A stretch of 11,733 bases of DNA from contig SFMO01000068.1 of NCBI GenBank assembly GCA_004554385.1, positions 1-11,733 on the forward strand, written 5' to 3'. A model generated the notes under the pieces. That model saw only the letters and a list, made by a program, of their open reading frames with translations, ran no database searches and was not told the origin of the DNA. Source of the DNA: Ruminococcus flavefaciens. GTDB lineage: Bacteria > Bacillota > Clostridia > Oscillospirales > Ruminococcaceae. Positions 1-7,048 of the stretch are shown here, piece after piece. Position 1 is the first letter of the stretch. Each line of letters begins with the position of its first letter. Position numbers and translations under genes: made by a program.

Positions 1-62
1 CGCTTTGTCGCTTTGCATAAATTTTCTTTTAAATCTTTGTCTAACTTTTTGGGGTCAGTTCA
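1..62. mobile_element. Probable end of an IS3-family (IS150-like) insertion sequence, truncated by the window edge
   Basis: Read on the minus strand from position 62 inward, the sequence starts TGAACTGACCCCAAAAAGTT and continues AGACA. I recognise this as the style of terminal inverted repeat found in IS3-family elements of the IS150 group, which begin with TG and carry a CCCCAAAA-type core. The element body would lie left of the window, so no transposase, second inverted repeat or target duplication can be seen. The end sits only 21 bases from the stop codon of the xylanase gene. The identification rests on remembered terminus patterns, not on a search; an unrelated A/T-rich spacer is the alternative. 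Confidence 0.55.
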
Positions 63-83
63 TTGAAGTCGGAGCTTTTATTA

Positions 84-2345
84 TCATTTCAGAGAAGTTA
101 CGATTCCTAAGAGGAACTGCTGTATCTTCAGAGCGTCATTTGTGGTAAGTCCCACAACGTCCTTATCAACATCAGCATTTGCAAGTCCCTGATCGGTGAT
201 AGCGCTCTGGTCAGATCCGCCCTTACCGTATTTATTCGGATTTGCGAGAGCCTGCATGATGAGAACTATATCTGACATATCAACTACATTATCGCAGTTA
301 GCATCACCGGGAGTTACAGCTGTAGGAACTGTAGTAGTTGTGGTTGTTACAGGTGCAGTTGTAGTTGTGGTCGTTGTTGTAGTTGTAGGAGTTGTTGTTG
401 AAGTAGTAGTTGTGGTTGTTGTAGTTGATGTAGTAGTTGTTGTGGTGGTAGTGGTAGTAGTGGTAGTGGTTGTAGTTGTGGTTGTCGTGGTAGTAGTTGT
501 TGTCACAACAGGACCATCGATCTTTGTACCTGCCTTGGCAACGATAGCTTCATCGATGTAGAAGTTATCAGTTCCCTCTTCTGTCTCAACATAAAGCTTG
601 AGATTTGAAGCGCCTGAAGGGATCTTATAGTTTGTATTTGCAAGGTGAACATACTGCTCACCAACGCCCTCTGCCTCAGCAATATGATCGTACTTTGTCT
701 CACCGTCCTGAGAATATTCAAGTGAGAGCATGATCTTGCCAGAGCCGGAAGCTGCAACGCTGAAGCTGTACTCCTGACCTGCCTGGAAGGTCAGTGAATC
801 AAGGCTCTTCTGAACGCCGTTCCATGCAGAAGCTCTGTCCTGGATAAGGAGAGCATTTGTGCCCTTGTAAGGAATTCTTCCGCTCATTGTAAGAGTTGAA
901 GAACCGCGAGCCTCCCAGTCATCAGTACCGTCTTCAAATGTATCGTGATAGTAGTAACCATTTGAGTCCGGCTTGATCGGCTCCGGAGGAGTAGGATCTC
1001 CGCCGCCCTGGAAGCCCTTTCCGTCGCTGACGAGGTTAACAACGAATGTAGAAACGCTGTTTGCGGGAAGCTGAGCGCTGAATGATGAGCCGCTGAAATC
1101 AGGGCTTGAAGTCTTTGTAATGTTCTCGTTTGCAGATGTTCTGTAGCGGGTTACATTAGTGATAGTTCTTCCGCTGAAGTTGAACTGCTGAACAGGAGCA
1201 TTGCTGCCCTTATTGATAGCAACAACGGTTGCCTGTGTATCGCTGTGCTTGTATGCAGATACGAGGATATTGCTGTCAGGCTGCTCTGTAGCGTCGATAC
1301 GGACATCGCCGGGGCGTACCCACTTGGAGAACTGAGCCATAGCGTAGCCTCTCTTTGAGATCTTTCCTGAATCCCACATAGGGCTGTACTGACGGCGGAT
1401 GTACCACCATACATAAGCGTTCATATTACCAACAACGAGAGCGTTGTGGATATTCTCTGCAACCTTTACACCCTCAGGCCATCTATCTGCGGAGTTAGCG
1501 TCGCTGTTAGGAACATAAACCTCAGTCATCCAGATCTCCTTGCCGCACTGTTCAAGTGCAGGGAAGTCCATCTGGCTGCGCTGTGTTCCGTAGAAGTGAG
1601 TACCGAACATATCGCAGTTTGCCATAGCCTTTGAGTTATTGAGGATAGCATTGTAGTAGCTCTTTCCGTACTGGAATGTCTCAGGAGACATCATCTTTGT
1701 TGTTGTACCTGATGTAACAGCCTTACCGTAGTTAGCAAGGAAGTTTGCACAGCGGTCAGGAGACCAGTATGTCCACTCACCTGAGTAGTCAGGCTCGTTC
1801 TGAACTGAGATGGAGTTAAGCTTAACGCCCTGTCCGTTACAGTACTTGATAAAGTCATTGAGGTGCTGAGCGTACTGAGCCTCAGCGCCGTTTTTGAGAA
1901 CGTACTGACCGCCTGTAGGGCCGCCCGAACCGTTCTGTCTGATAGAAGCAGGCGGATTCCACGGAGTTGCGAATACTGTAGCGCCAAGCTTCTGAGCTCT
2001 CTGAGCTGTGGGGATAGCGTTCTTCCATGCGTTCTTGTCATCGCTGACAAAGATACGGAGGATAGTGAGACCAAGCTCGTTATCGCCGTTTCCGAAAGCT
2101 GTCTGTACCTGAGCAGCTGTCATGTCTCCGGGAGCACCGTTCTGAGCGTTATAGCTCTGCCACTCGGGGTGGTTCATGCCGCCGAAGCCGCGGATAGTCT
2201 GGTACTGCTTGTTTGTGTTGATGGTGCACGCGCTTGCAGCGTCTGCCTCAAACGGTGCTGTCGGGAATACAGATGCCGTACTTACCAGCATTGCTCCCGC
2301 TACGACTGCAGAGATAGCAGTCTTGAGCTTTTTCGAGATATTCAT
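84..2345 (-). CDS. Cellulosomal GH30 subfamily 8 glucuronoxylanase with CBM22, poly-Thr linker and dockerin
   Basis: Predicted 753-residue secreted endo-xylanase that should cut the xylan backbone where (4-O-methyl)glucuronic acid branches occur. Visible modules: signal peptide about 1-37 (KK then a hydrophobic stretch, ending near ADA); GH30 barrel plus side beta-domain about 40-440; CBM22 about 463-605; Thr linker 615-679; type I dockerin 680-753. The acid/base is Glu184 (VQNEP) and the nucleophile Glu275 (WMTEVY). The subfamily 8 glucuronate-binding arginine appears to be Arg318 in WWYIRRQY, with Tyr277 and Tyr320 also in place. Both dockerin calcium loops have several Asp/Asn ligands. I start at position 2345 because AGGGGG lies 8 bases before that ATG; the frame is open to an upstream ATG at 2384 (13 more residues) that lacks a ribosome binding site and would spoil the signal peptide. 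It has its own promoter at 2406-2434. No terminator hairpin is visible between the stop and the IS end. Confidence 0.93.
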   Translation of the reverse strand: MNISKKLKTAISAVVAGAMLVSTASVFPTAPFEADAASACTINTNKQYQTIRGFGGMNHPEWQSYNAQNGAPGDMTAAQVQTAFGNGDNELGLTILRIFVSDDKNAWKNAIPTAQRAQKLGATVFATPWNPPASIRQNGSGGPTGGQYVLKNGAEAQYAQHLNDFIKYCNGQGVKLNSISVQNEPDYSGEWTYWSPDRCANFLANYGKAVTSGTTTKMMSPETFQYGKSYYNAILNNSKAMANCDMFGTHFYGTQRSQMDFPALEQCGKEIWMTEVYVPNSDANSADRWPEGVKVAENIHNALVVGNMNAYVWWYIRRQYSPMWDSGKISKRGYAMAQFSKWVRPGDVRIDATEQPDSNILVSAYKHSDTQATVVAINKGSNAPVQQFNFSGRTITNVTRYRTSANENITKTSSPDFSGSSFSAQLPANSVSTFVVNLVSDGKGFQGGGDPTPPEPIKPDSNGYYYHDTFEDGTDDWEARGSSTLTMSGRIPYKGTNALLIQDRASAWNGVQKSLDSLTFQAGQEYSFSVAASGSGKIMLSLEYSQDGETKYDHIAEAEGVGEQYVHLANTNYKIPSGASNLKLYVETEEGTDNFYIDEAIVAKAGTKIDGPVVTTTTTTTTTTTTTTTTTTTTTTTTTSTTTTTTTTSTTTPTTTTTTTTTTAPVTTTTTTVPTAVTPGDANCDNVVDMSDIVLIMQALANPNKYGKGGSDQSAITDQGLANADVDKDVVGLTTNDALKIQQFLLGIVTSLK
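309..503 (-). repeat. Low-complexity ACN-codon tract encoding a 65-residue Thr-rich linker
   Basis: The tract encodes residues 615-679 of the xylanase, 54 of which are Thr, including an uninterrupted run of 25. Single Ser, Pro, Ala and Val residues break it into blocks. On the plus strand it reads as mixed gtt/gta/gtg triplets, close to a microsatellite. Such linkers separate a CBM from a dockerin in ruminococcal enzymes and are likely O-glycosylated; the glycosylation is inference. Confidence 0.9.
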
Positions 2346-2405
2346 TTTAATAACCCCCTGTATGCAGAAATCGCTTTTCTGCAACTAATGTTTTATACTT
2401 TGTAT

Positions 2406-2434
2406 ATTTTACCATGAAATTTATCTTCTGTAAA
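2406..2434 (-). promoter_or_regulatory. Sigma-A promoter of the GH30 xylanase gene
   Basis: On the minus strand there is TTTACA (2429-2434), a 17-base spacer and TAAAAT (2406-2411), with TGG directly before the -10 hexamer as an extended -10. Transcription should start near 2399, giving a leader of about 54 bases before the ATG at 2345. This argues that the gene is transcribed independently of the GH9 gene upstream. Confidence 0.75.
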
Positions 2435-2576
2435 CTCAAAAAATATCACTAAGGTGGACAAAATGATGATATTATGCTCATATCACACGCAAAAAAGTTG
2501 CATCTTTTGCACGATAGGAAATATTCTGTCGGATCTACAGAAGAATTTCACGGCAATTTTACCCAATATTTCGTCA

Positions 2577-5500
2577 TTAGAAAATGTTGAATTCCTTTAT
2601 TTTACCGAGAAGGAACTCCTGAATACACAGTGCGTCCTGAGTAGTAAGGCCGCTGCCGTACTGATAAACGTCTGCATTAGCCCAGCCCAGCTCTGTCAGA
2701 GCATTCTTGTCAGTACCTCCGAAGCCATACTTGTTCGGATTAGACATAGCCTGCATTATGAGCACCACATCGCTCATGTCGATACTGCCGTCGCAGTTGG
2801 CATCACCGCTTTTCTCAGGCTTGCGGAAGGTGAAAGTAGTTGTTGTAGCAGCCGTTGTCGTAGTTGTTGTAGTTGTCGTTGTCGTAGTTGTACCTGATGT
2901 CGTAGTAGTGATGATCGGTTTTCTGTCAAATGCGTCATTGAAGAAGGAAATATTCCACGCAAAGCCTGCCTGCCAGTCAAGAGCATGAGAATTTACCGAC
3001 CATGCCTCAACAGAATCCGCATAGCATTTCTGAGGAGGTGTCTTGTCAGGATCAAGTCCCAGAGAGCGGACATAGTAGTCAGGCACCCATGAGTACGGAC
3101 CGCCTGCCATGATTCCGTCTGGAGCCTTCGGCATGGTCTTGTCGATCTCATTGCACCAGTATTCGTCCACAGGATTGTTTACGTGATATGAGCCATAGCC
3201 TGTTACATACGAGAAGCCCAGTGCGTTTCTGCCGAAGATATAGTCCATAGCCTGCAAAGCGCCGTCAAGGTATTTCTTGTCACCTGTTGCGTCGTAGGCA
3301 TAAGCCATTATCATAGCATTGGTGTTAACCGTGCTGTTTGAGCCGATATCGTAGCCTTTTGTGTAAATATCACTTGGATATGTGTACAGATCAAGCCACT
3401 GAACAGACTTGTAGGGCACACCCATAGCACCGTTCTTGGTGTCATTTTCAAAATCAAGGTACTTATCCGCAGTAAGCTTCAGACTGTATTCTATTTCCTT
3501 CCTGTCAGCTTCCGAAGTCTTGCCGCTGAGATAAAGCGAAAGCGTTCCGCACCCGATCTTATTGCTTCTGTCAAAGGAAGAGAACAAGCCATATGACTCT
3601 TCCTTAGGAAGATAATTCGGAACTCCGAAAGCCCAGCACTGATTATCTTTGCTGCCGCCTATTACGCCCGTATACTTCTTCAGGTAGTTATAGTAAGCGT
3701 CATCGCCTGTAGTTGCAAAAAGCTCACAGGCTGCCCAGTAAGCATCGTCATCAATGTCACCGTTGTGAGAATCGACATCGTGGTATGACACATATGAACC
3801 ATACCGCTGATCATAGCTGGTTTCGTCTTTTTTCTCCGTATGCTCAGCCCTGTAATTTGAAATAGCCTCCCATGACCTTTTTGCATGGTCAAGGCATTCC
3901 TTAGCGAAATCATCGTCTATGCCCTCCCACAGACGTGCAGCCTGAGCCGCACAGGCTATCATACTGTATGTAGCTCTGTATGAAGGGGGATTTATGATAC
4001 GGGGCGGCTTCTCATAGGAGATATAATCATAATTAATATACGGATTATAGCAAACCTCTCTTACCTGATCGTAAACAAGGCCTGCATATTCCTCGCCGAA
4101 CAATTCGTCCTTTTCGGGATCGACGATCATTCTGAACATGAATTCCAGCTCATATCTCGCCTCATCGAGGATATCTGGAGTATTTGCACAGCTTATCTTA
4201 TTTCCGCCCGACAGCTTATAAGCGGCAGGTATCGACATGGTCCTGCCGTCTGCCCATTTGCTGTCAGAACCACGCTTTTTCGACATCTCATACATATTCT
4301 GGAGCATCCAGAGCGCAGTTCCGCCGCTTGAAATGCTCTTTCTGTAATTATCGGCGTCATACCAGCCTCCTGAAACGTCAAGAGGAACCTTTTTATTAAC
4401 ATCATTCAAGTAAGCAGACCTGATGATATAATCGTTATACCACCTCGGCTGAACGTAGGCTATATCGGAATTATCATGTCCCTTATGCATGAGTGTATTC
4501 TTGTCCCCTGAGGTTATATCCTCAGGCTCAATATCGATACCCGAACGCTTCTGATAGTAATAATTCAGTGCATTTGTAAGCACACCGTCGTAAATATCAT
4601 CGCCAATTCTGAACTCATGGCTGACATTTCTCCTTCCCACGTCTTTATCTTCAACAATAACAGCATATGTACCGGGAGTTTTCACTTCCGAGAAGTCGAT
4701 TATCTGGCAGTACTCACCTGCTGCTTCATCAAATCCCGCAGGCACGGTAGTACCCTTGAACACAGGCTCGCCGTCCTTATCGACCACCCTGAACTCCATA
4801 GCAGGCTTTTCCACATCAGTAGCGTATGTAGCCTTCTTGTCGGCATTCGGGAAATATCCCAGCTGATTTACTCGCACATTGTTTTCAGGATGGATAATGC
4901 CCAGGTTATCTTCTAAAGGCCAGCCGCAGCCGCCCCCCTGAGCCTCATCGCCGCAGGTCAGACAGTCTATGGACATATCATCGAACCATATCTCATCGCC
5001 CTCCTTAGCGTTGCCTGCATACTTTGTGCCCTTTGCATACTGGAAAGTCCACTGACAGCCCTCAAGGTCCTTAGTCGGCTTGAATATGCCCTCAAAGGTC
5101 TGCCATTCCGTGGTGAGCTTGACAGGAGCCCCCGGCCATTGACCGCCCATATCAGGTCCCATGTGCATTCCGGCTTTTTCGTCCTCAATGCTGCGTCCGT
5201 CCAGCTCAAAATACTCCTCATTTGCAGACATATTTCCGATATATGAGCAAAGCTCCATACCATGTCTTTTGGCTTTGACCTTAAAGCTGACCTTGTATTC
5301 ATGACCTGCCTTGAAATTAAGGTATCTGTGTCTGAATGCAAGATCCCATTTTTCCTTATCACCGCCCTCGGGCACAAGTACGGAAATATGCGCCGTTCCG
5401 TCCTTGATATCAAAGGTCTGTTTTGCAGGGCTCTGCTCTACTATCTGCCACGGCAGCAGCTTTTCTTCAAAGTCAGTCTCGCCGAGGACCTGTACAGCAG

Positions 5501-5594
5501 AAGCCTGTAACGGGGCGATCGAAGCGGATACTGATGCGGCGGTCATTGCAATAGCCATAATGCCTGCCATTAGTTTTTTTGATTGTTTGTTCAT
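2577..5594 (-). CDS. Cellulosomal GH9-type protein (CBM4-like, Ig-like, GH9, Thr linker, dockerin) with altered catalytic motifs
   Basis: Predicted 1005-residue exported protein. Modules: signal peptide about 1-33; CBM4-type beta-sandwich about 35-212; Cys/Gly-rich joint 211-225; CelD-type N-terminal Ig-like domain about 238-330 (NVRVNQLGY); GH9 (alpha/alpha)6 domain about 335-888; Thr-rich linker 896-929; dockerin 930-1005. The layout is that of the CbhA/CelK cellobiohydrolase branch, and GH9 landmarks such as TPDILDEA (472-479), GSNSTVNTNA (751-760), SYVTGYG (795-801) and PPQKCYAD (853-860) are clear. However, the DAGD motif reads DADN (413-416), the HHR motif reads VDE (809-811), and the catalytic Glu of the NE motif is Ser869. 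Cellulase activity should therefore not be assumed. The start at 5594 is supported by GGGAGG about 10 bases upstream and a strong promoter. The second dockerin loop (DVYQYG) is poor in calcium ligands. Fold and export confidence is high; catalytic function is open. Confidence 0.92.
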   Translation of the reverse strand: MNKQSKKLMAGIMAIAMTAASVSASIAPLQASAVQVLGETDFEEKLLPWQIVEQSPAKQTFDIKDGTAHISVLVPEGGDKEKWDLAFRHRYLNFKAGHEYKVSFKVKAKRHGMELCSYIGNMSANEEYFELDGRSIEDEKAGMHMGPDMGGQWPGAPVKLTTEWQTFEGIFKPTKDLEGCQWTFQYAKGTKYAGNAKEGDEIWFDDMSIDCLTCGDEAQGGGCGWPLEDNLGIIHPENNVRVNQLGYFPNADKKATYATDVEKPAMEFRVVDKDGEPVFKGTTVPAGFDEAAGEYCQIIDFSEVKTPGTYAVIVEDKDVGRRNVSHEFRIGDDIYDGVLTNALNYYYQKRSGIDIEPEDITSGDKNTLMHKGHDNSDIAYVQPRWYNDYIIRSAYLNDVNKKVPLDVSGGWYDADNYRKSISSGGTALWMLQNMYEMSKKRGSDSKWADGRTMSIPAAYKLSGGNKISCANTPDILDEARYELEFMFRMIVDPEKDELFGEEYAGLVYDQVREVCYNPYINYDYISYEKPPRIINPPSYRATYSMIACAAQAARLWEGIDDDFAKECLDHAKRSWEAISNYRAEHTEKKDETSYDQRYGSYVSYHDVDSHNGDIDDDAYWAACELFATTGDDAYYNYLKKYTGVIGGSKDNQCWAFGVPNYLPKEESYGLFSSFDRSNKIGCGTLSLYLSGKTSEADRKEIEYSLKLTADKYLDFENDTKNGAMGVPYKSVQWLDLYTYPSDIYTKGYDIGSNSTVNTNAMIMAYAYDATGDKKYLDGALQAMDYIFGRNALGFSYVTGYGSYHVNNPVDEYWCNEIDKTMPKAPDGIMAGGPYSWVPDYYVRSLGLDPDKTPPQKCYADSVEAWSVNSHALDWQAGFAWNISFFNDAFDRKPIITTTTSGTTTTTTTTTTTTTAATTTTFTFRKPEKSGDANCDGSIDMSDVVLIMQAMSNPNKYGFGGTDKNALTELGWANADVYQYGSGLTTQDALCIQEFLLGKIKEFNIF
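2835..2909 (-). repeat. ACN-codon tract encoding the Thr-rich linker of the GH9 protein
   Basis: Encodes residues 896-920, almost all Thr with SG and AA interruptions, between the GH9 domain and the dockerin. It is shorter than the xylanase linker but the same in kind, and likewise reads as a Val-rich open frame on the opposite strand. Confidence 0.85.
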
Positions 5595-5634
5595 TGGATA
5601 GCCCTCCCTTTATCTAAGCCAATATTCTACACTT

Positions 5635-5663
5635 ATTATACATGATTTGCCAACAGCAGTCAA
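5635..5663 (-). promoter_or_regulatory. Sigma-A promoter of the GH9 gene
   Basis: On the minus strand there is TTGACT (5658-5663), a 17-base spacer and a consensus TATAAT (5635-5640). Transcription should start near 5628, leaving a leader of about 34 bases that contains the GGGAGG ribosome binding site. Confidence 0.85.
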
Positions 5664-5678
5664 GGGTTTTGGGCTAAA

Positions 5679-5714
5679 TTCACAAATAAATGCACCTGTG
5701 TTCACATTTATGCA
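5679..5714. promoter_or_regulatory. Imperfect direct repeats between divergent promoters (possible shared operator)
   Basis: TTCACAAATAAATGCA (5679-5694) is followed by TTCACATTTATGCA (5701-5714), the same motif with two bases fewer, six bases further on. The second copy ends one base before the -35 of the rightward promoter, and the first begins 15 bases beyond the -35 of the leftward promoter. That position fits a regulator acting on both genes. No protein can be assigned and chance is possible in A/T-rich DNA. Confidence 0.35.
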
Positions 5715-5715
5715 A

Positions 5716-5744
5716 TTGACACCGTGTATATTTTCAAGTATAAT
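5716..5744 (+). promoter_or_regulatory. Consensus sigma-A promoter of the metallophosphoesterase gene
   Basis: Both hexamers match the consensus exactly: TTGACA (5716-5721), 17 bases, TATAAT (5739-5744). Transcription should begin near 5751, about 26 bases before the ATG at 5777, with AAGGAGGA at 5761-5768 in between. Confidence 0.9.
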
Positions 5745-5776
5745 AATTGTATAGTGAAACAAGGAGGAAAAAAACT

Positions 5777-6874
5777 ATGACGATGTGGCTGATCATCTTA
5801 GTTGCAGTTCTTGCAGCATTTGCAGCAGGAACGGTATATCTGACAGTTGCAGTGGGACGTTTCGGCTTGATAAAAAAGCTTTCGGGTGACAAAAAATGGC
5901 TGAAGGGACTTATCTCATTCGGCATAATAACAATAATATTCGCAGCACTGGTGCTGCTGACCTCAGTGGTGAATGCCATAATCATACTGCTGAGCAGCCT
6001 GATGTTCTTTCTCATATACGGACTCATCTTCCGCATCATCAGGGCGGTGCGGAAGAAGGAATTCGCCTGTAACTGGGCAGGCTGGCTGTCCATAGCCACC
6101 TCAGTGATATACCTCTGTACAGGGTATTACCTGTGCTTCCACATCTGGCAGAAGGACTATCATCTCACCACCGACAAAAATATCGGAAAACTCAGGATAG
6201 CCATGTTTGCGGACTCACATCTCGGCACGACCTTTGACGGAGAGGGCTTCGCAGCACAGATGGAGCGCATTATGGAGCAGTCTCCCGACATAGTGCTCCT
6301 TCCCGGAGATTTCGTAGATGACAGTTCAAACCGTGAGGACATGGTCAGAGCCTGCGAGGCTATGGGAAATATGAAGCCGAAATACGGCGTCTGGTACTGC
6401 TACGGCAACCATGACAAGGGCTACTACGGCGACGAGCACCGCGGATTCTCGGCAGATGACCTTGCATCTGAGCTGAAAAAGAACGGCGTACATATCCTTG
6501 AGGACGAACATGAGACCTTTGATAATCTCACCATACTGGGCAGACGGGACAAGAGCGACAGCGGACGCGCGGAGATGTCAGAGCTTATGAAAGATATCCC
6601 ATCTGACAGCTACATCATAGTCCTTGACCACCAGCCCAACGACTATGCCAATGAGGCAGCCGCCAAAGCAGACCTTGTAGTCTCGGGACACACACACGGC
6701 GGTCAGCTCTTCCCTGTTACATACGTTGGTGAATGGTTCAATATCAACGACAGAACATACGGCTATGAGAAGCGTGACAATACAGACTTTATAGTGACCT
6801 CGGGAATTTCCGACTGGGAAATACTTTTCAAGACAGGCACCAAATCAGAATACGTAATAATAGATATCAACTAA
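5777..6874 (+). CDS. Membrane-anchored calcineurin-like metallophosphoesterase (YkuE/YaeI-like)
   Basis: Predicted 365-residue integral membrane protein with a metal-dependent phosphoesterase domain; the natural substrate is unknown. The first 125 residues contain about four hydrophobic segments (near 3-25, 44-63, 65-88, 101-122). The catalytic domain follows with the full set of dinuclear-metal motifs: DSH (Asp146, His148), GD (Asp178), GNHD (210-213), His285 in LDHQP, and GHTHGGQ (304-310). The start at 5777 is chosen because AAGGAGGA lies 8 bases upstream; the open frame extends back to an ATG at 5747, which falls before the predicted transcription start. It is transcribed alone: its own promoter lies upstream and a strong terminator follows. 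Homologues are usually annotated as YkuE-type envelope phosphoesterases. A role in cell-wall or lipid phosphate turnover is possible; any tie to polysaccharide degradation is only by location. Confidence 0.9.
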   Translation: MTMWLIILVAVLAAFAAGTVYLTVAVGRFGLIKKLSGDKKWLKGLISFGIITIIFAALVLLTSVVNAIIILLSSLMFFLIYGLIFRIIRAVRKKEFACNWAGWLSIATSVIYLCTGYYLCFHIWQKDYHLTTDKNIGKLRIAMFADSHLGTTFDGEGFAAQMERIMEQSPDIVLLPGDFVDDSSNREDMVRACEAMGNMKPKYGVWYCYGNHDKGYYGDEHRGFSADDLASELKKNGVHILEDEHETFDNLTILGRRDKSDSGRAEMSELMKDIPSDSYIIVLDHQPNDYANEAAAKADLVVSGHTHGGQLFPVTYVGEWFNINDRTYGYEKRDNTDFIVTSGISDWEILFKTGTKSEYVIIDIN

Positions 6875-6881
6875 AAAATAT

Positions 6882-6911
6882 GACCTTTCGTGCAAACGAA
6901 AGGTCTTTTTT
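6882..6911 (+). terminator. Rho-independent terminator of the metallophosphoesterase gene
   Basis: A perfect 10-bp stem (GACCTTTCGT at 6882-6891 with ACGAAAGGTC at 6896-6905) has a GCAA tetraloop and is followed directly by six T residues. It begins seven bases after the stop codon and separates this gene from the downstream esterase gene. Confidence 0.95.
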
Positions 6912-6952
6912 CACCTTTGGTGGATTTTATCCTTAACAGCTTTTTAATTTTT

Positions 6953-6971
6953 AGTTCATAATTAGTGAACT
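6953..6971. promoter_or_regulatory. Inverted repeat upstream of the esterase promoter (possible operator)
   Basis: AGTTCA (6953-6958) and TGAACT (6966-6971) form a 6-bp inverted repeat with a 7-base spacer, ending 14 bases before the -35 hexamer. Position and symmetry suit a dimeric regulator, but the arms are short and no T-tract follows, so it is not a terminator. Confidence 0.3.
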
Positions 6972-6985
6972 CCGCAAGATTTGAG

Positions 6986-7014
6986 TTGACAAGTGTCGAA
7001 AATTATGGTAGAAA
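6986..7014 (+). promoter_or_regulatory. Probable sigma-A promoter of the CBM22-dockerin-esterase gene
   Basis: TTGACA (6986-6991) is followed after 17 bases by TAGAAA (7009-7014), preceded by TGG as an extended -10. The -10 is weaker than those of the neighbouring genes, which fits a promoter needing an activator or the extended element. The leader would be about 28 bases. Confidence 0.65.
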
Positions 7015-7048
7015 ATATACATAAGATTTTTTTGAAGGAGGAATGTAT

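Noticed and set aside
196..561. Plus-strand open frame rich in Val
   Set aside because: It is the reverse complement of the Thr linker and dockerin coding sequence of the xylanase; low complexity and no ribosome binding site.
2346..2384. Upstream ATG for the xylanase at 2384
   Set aside because: No ribosome binding site; the extra residues precede a complete signal peptide that starts at 2345 behind AGGGGG.
1863..2417. 184-residue plus-strand open frame
   Set aside because: Lies opposite the GH30 catalytic domain, shows no recognisable motif, and is explained by codon bias of the real gene.
2489..2510. GCAAAA...TTTTGC hairpin as terminator of the GH9 gene
   Set aside because: Only six A/T-rich pairs, 11-base loop and no following T-run on the minus strand; no convincing terminator seen between the two minus-strand genes.
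2707..2988. Plus-strand Val-rich open frame
   Set aside because: Antisense shadow of the GH9 linker and dockerin, for the same reason.
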